From NCBI GenBank assembly GCA_905178155.1, contig CAJINV010000007.1, positions 3,267,151 to 3,331,150 on the forward strand: DNA of 64,000 nt, in the 5' to 3' direction. Numbering within the stretch: position 1 is the first letter of the stretch; each line of letters begins with the position of its first letter. The stretch comes from Amoebophrya sp. A120. Lineage: Eukaryota > Sar > Dinophyceae > Syndiniales > Amoebophryaceae. This document shows positions 63,101 to 64,000 of this stretch, piece after piece. The notes beneath the pieces are model-generated. The model was given only the letters and a program-made list of their open reading frames with translations, was not told the origin of the DNA and did no database searches. Position numbers and translations under genes: made by a program.

Positions 63101-64000
63101 CCTCGGCCTCCTCCTCGTTTCACAAGTACAACCCGCCGTTGCGGCGCAACACCCCGCCACGGCAGGGACCCCCAGCGCGACATGGCTTGTACGCGAACGC
63201 ACAAAGCAGCGGGTACGGACCGCCGATCGGCGCGAAAGCAAGGGCGGGAACGCCGCGGAGCGCCACCGGGGATATGACCTTGGTTGGGCTGGGCTCGGTT
63301 GCAAAGGCGGGAAGACCGCCCTCTCCGAGATTGGTAGAGATTTTCATCTTGATGTTTGGTGTAACCTGAATTGGTATACTGTTCAACTGTGCACGGATCC
63401 CCATTCCTCTGAAATGTCATGCCTTTTTAGTCTCTACTATCTGGAATGCACAATTTCCACATGCCGATGACTCGTCAAAAACTCCACCTCTTCCTTCTTC
63501 CCAGGGCCAACAACCGGCTTCCGCGAACAACCCGGAACAACAGGGAAAGCGCGTGGGCGGGTGGACCGCGAAGTTGGCCGCGAGTACGGCGATTACCGCG
63601 GAAACGAAGGAGCTTGAGGAGGAGAGGAACAAACTCAACCTGGAGATCCAGGAGCTCTCGGAGCGGCGGAAAAAGGCGGAGAAGACGGTGCAGGAGCTGC
63701 AACGCGAGGAAGCAGAACTAACGATTAAAGAGGAGGAAGCAGTGATGCAACGCGACGAGTTCATCGAGAGACTCAAGTCCGCCCGCGAAACGTGGCAGGC
63801 GAAGATCCAGGCGAAGAAAAAGCAGAAGGACGAGATGGAGCGGAAGGTGGAGATTAGCCGGAAAGAGCTCCGCTACGCCACGGAGCGGTTTGATACGCTG
63901 CAGCGGACGAAGCAGCTGGAACTCGAGGAGATCGCGAAGCACAACAACCGGAAAAAGTGCATTGAAGAGGAGTTCAAACTGCGACACAAGGAGGAGATGG
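60167..64000 (+). CDS. Ser-rich protein with C-terminal coiled coil, cut by the window end
   Basis: Exons 60167-62776, 62920-63333 and 63505 to the window end join in phase through GT-AG introns of 143 bp (GTGAGC to CTCAG) and 171 bp (GTAGAG to CCCAG). The first 1000 residues are polar and disordered, with acidic patches (SWRDDDIDSERENASEIDEP) and Arg/Ser-rich stretches. The last exon switches to a strong coiled coil starting KLAASTAITAETKELEEERN and continuing to the window edge (RHKEEM). At least 1170 residues are visible. No family is recognised. Without the first intron the frame stops at 62905 (NDLKS), which is why I place a donor at 62777 rather than taking the open frame as the end of the gene. 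Confidence 0.75.

Overview
This window is nuclear DNA from a eukaryote with intron-rich genes. All fifteen genes or gene fragments I can support read left to right on the + strand; I found no credible gene on the other strand. Coding regions are rich in Ser, Arg and Gln, with long disordered tails and coiled coils. Most introns are GT-AG and 70-205 bp long. A second class of insert has terminal inverted repeats (TIRs), 5-bp direct repeats and non-GT-AG ends. One-way gene arrays plus TIR-bearing 'introner' elements point to a dinoflagellate-related alveolate, most likely the parasitic syndinian Amoebophrya, for which invasive introner elements have been published. The taxon is an inference; no rRNA or organelle marker lies here.

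Layout. 0.3-2.2 kb: WD40 propeller protein. 3.1-7.8 kb: unknown large protein in nine exons. 9.5-15.0 kb: disordered protein interrupted by a 1.1-kb insert flanked by a 41-bp exon duplication. 16.0-18.7 kb: multipass membrane protein with a one-base frameshift and one introner. 18.7-19.6 kb: three copies of a hairpin-rich repeat. 20.6-27.4 kb: glycosyltransferase locus broken by 4 kb of repeats and carrying four copies of a 32-42 bp coding segment, plus two introners. 28.2-28.9 kb: small membrane protein with an introner. 29.8-31.3 kb: adenine-methyltransferase-like protein. 32.2-34.4 kb: two small proteins. 35.3-36.4 kb: UBE2J2-like E2. 37.4-39.0 kb: Cys-rich protein flanked by two copies of a conserved non-coding element. 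40.5-49.0 kb: single-exon disordered protein of 2806 residues. 49.4 kb: small protein. 50.4-54.5 kb: PDZ-like/coiled-coil protein with two introners. 55.2-59.3 kb: coiled-coil protein with two introners. 60.2 kb to the end: coiled-coil protein cut by the window edge.

The main result concerns inserts. Eight elements (171-1026 bp) begin TA(T/C) and end ATA, have TIRs and sit between 5-bp target-site duplications. Deleting each element plus one duplication restores the reading frame exactly. They belong to several sequence families but share a GCAT(G/T)ACAAA motif. Two members of one family lie in opposite orientations relative to their host genes. A second, different insertion signature also occurs: long direct repeats (17, 20, 41 and 42 bp) flank unrelated spacers. 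Two of these spacers are nested inside introners, and removing them returns those introners to the length of their relatives. I cannot tell from DNA alone whether removal happens at the RNA or the DNA level.

The genes do not form an obvious pathway. Several (WD40, coiled-coil and PDZ-like proteins) would fit a cytoskeletal or flagellar role, but that is only a guess.
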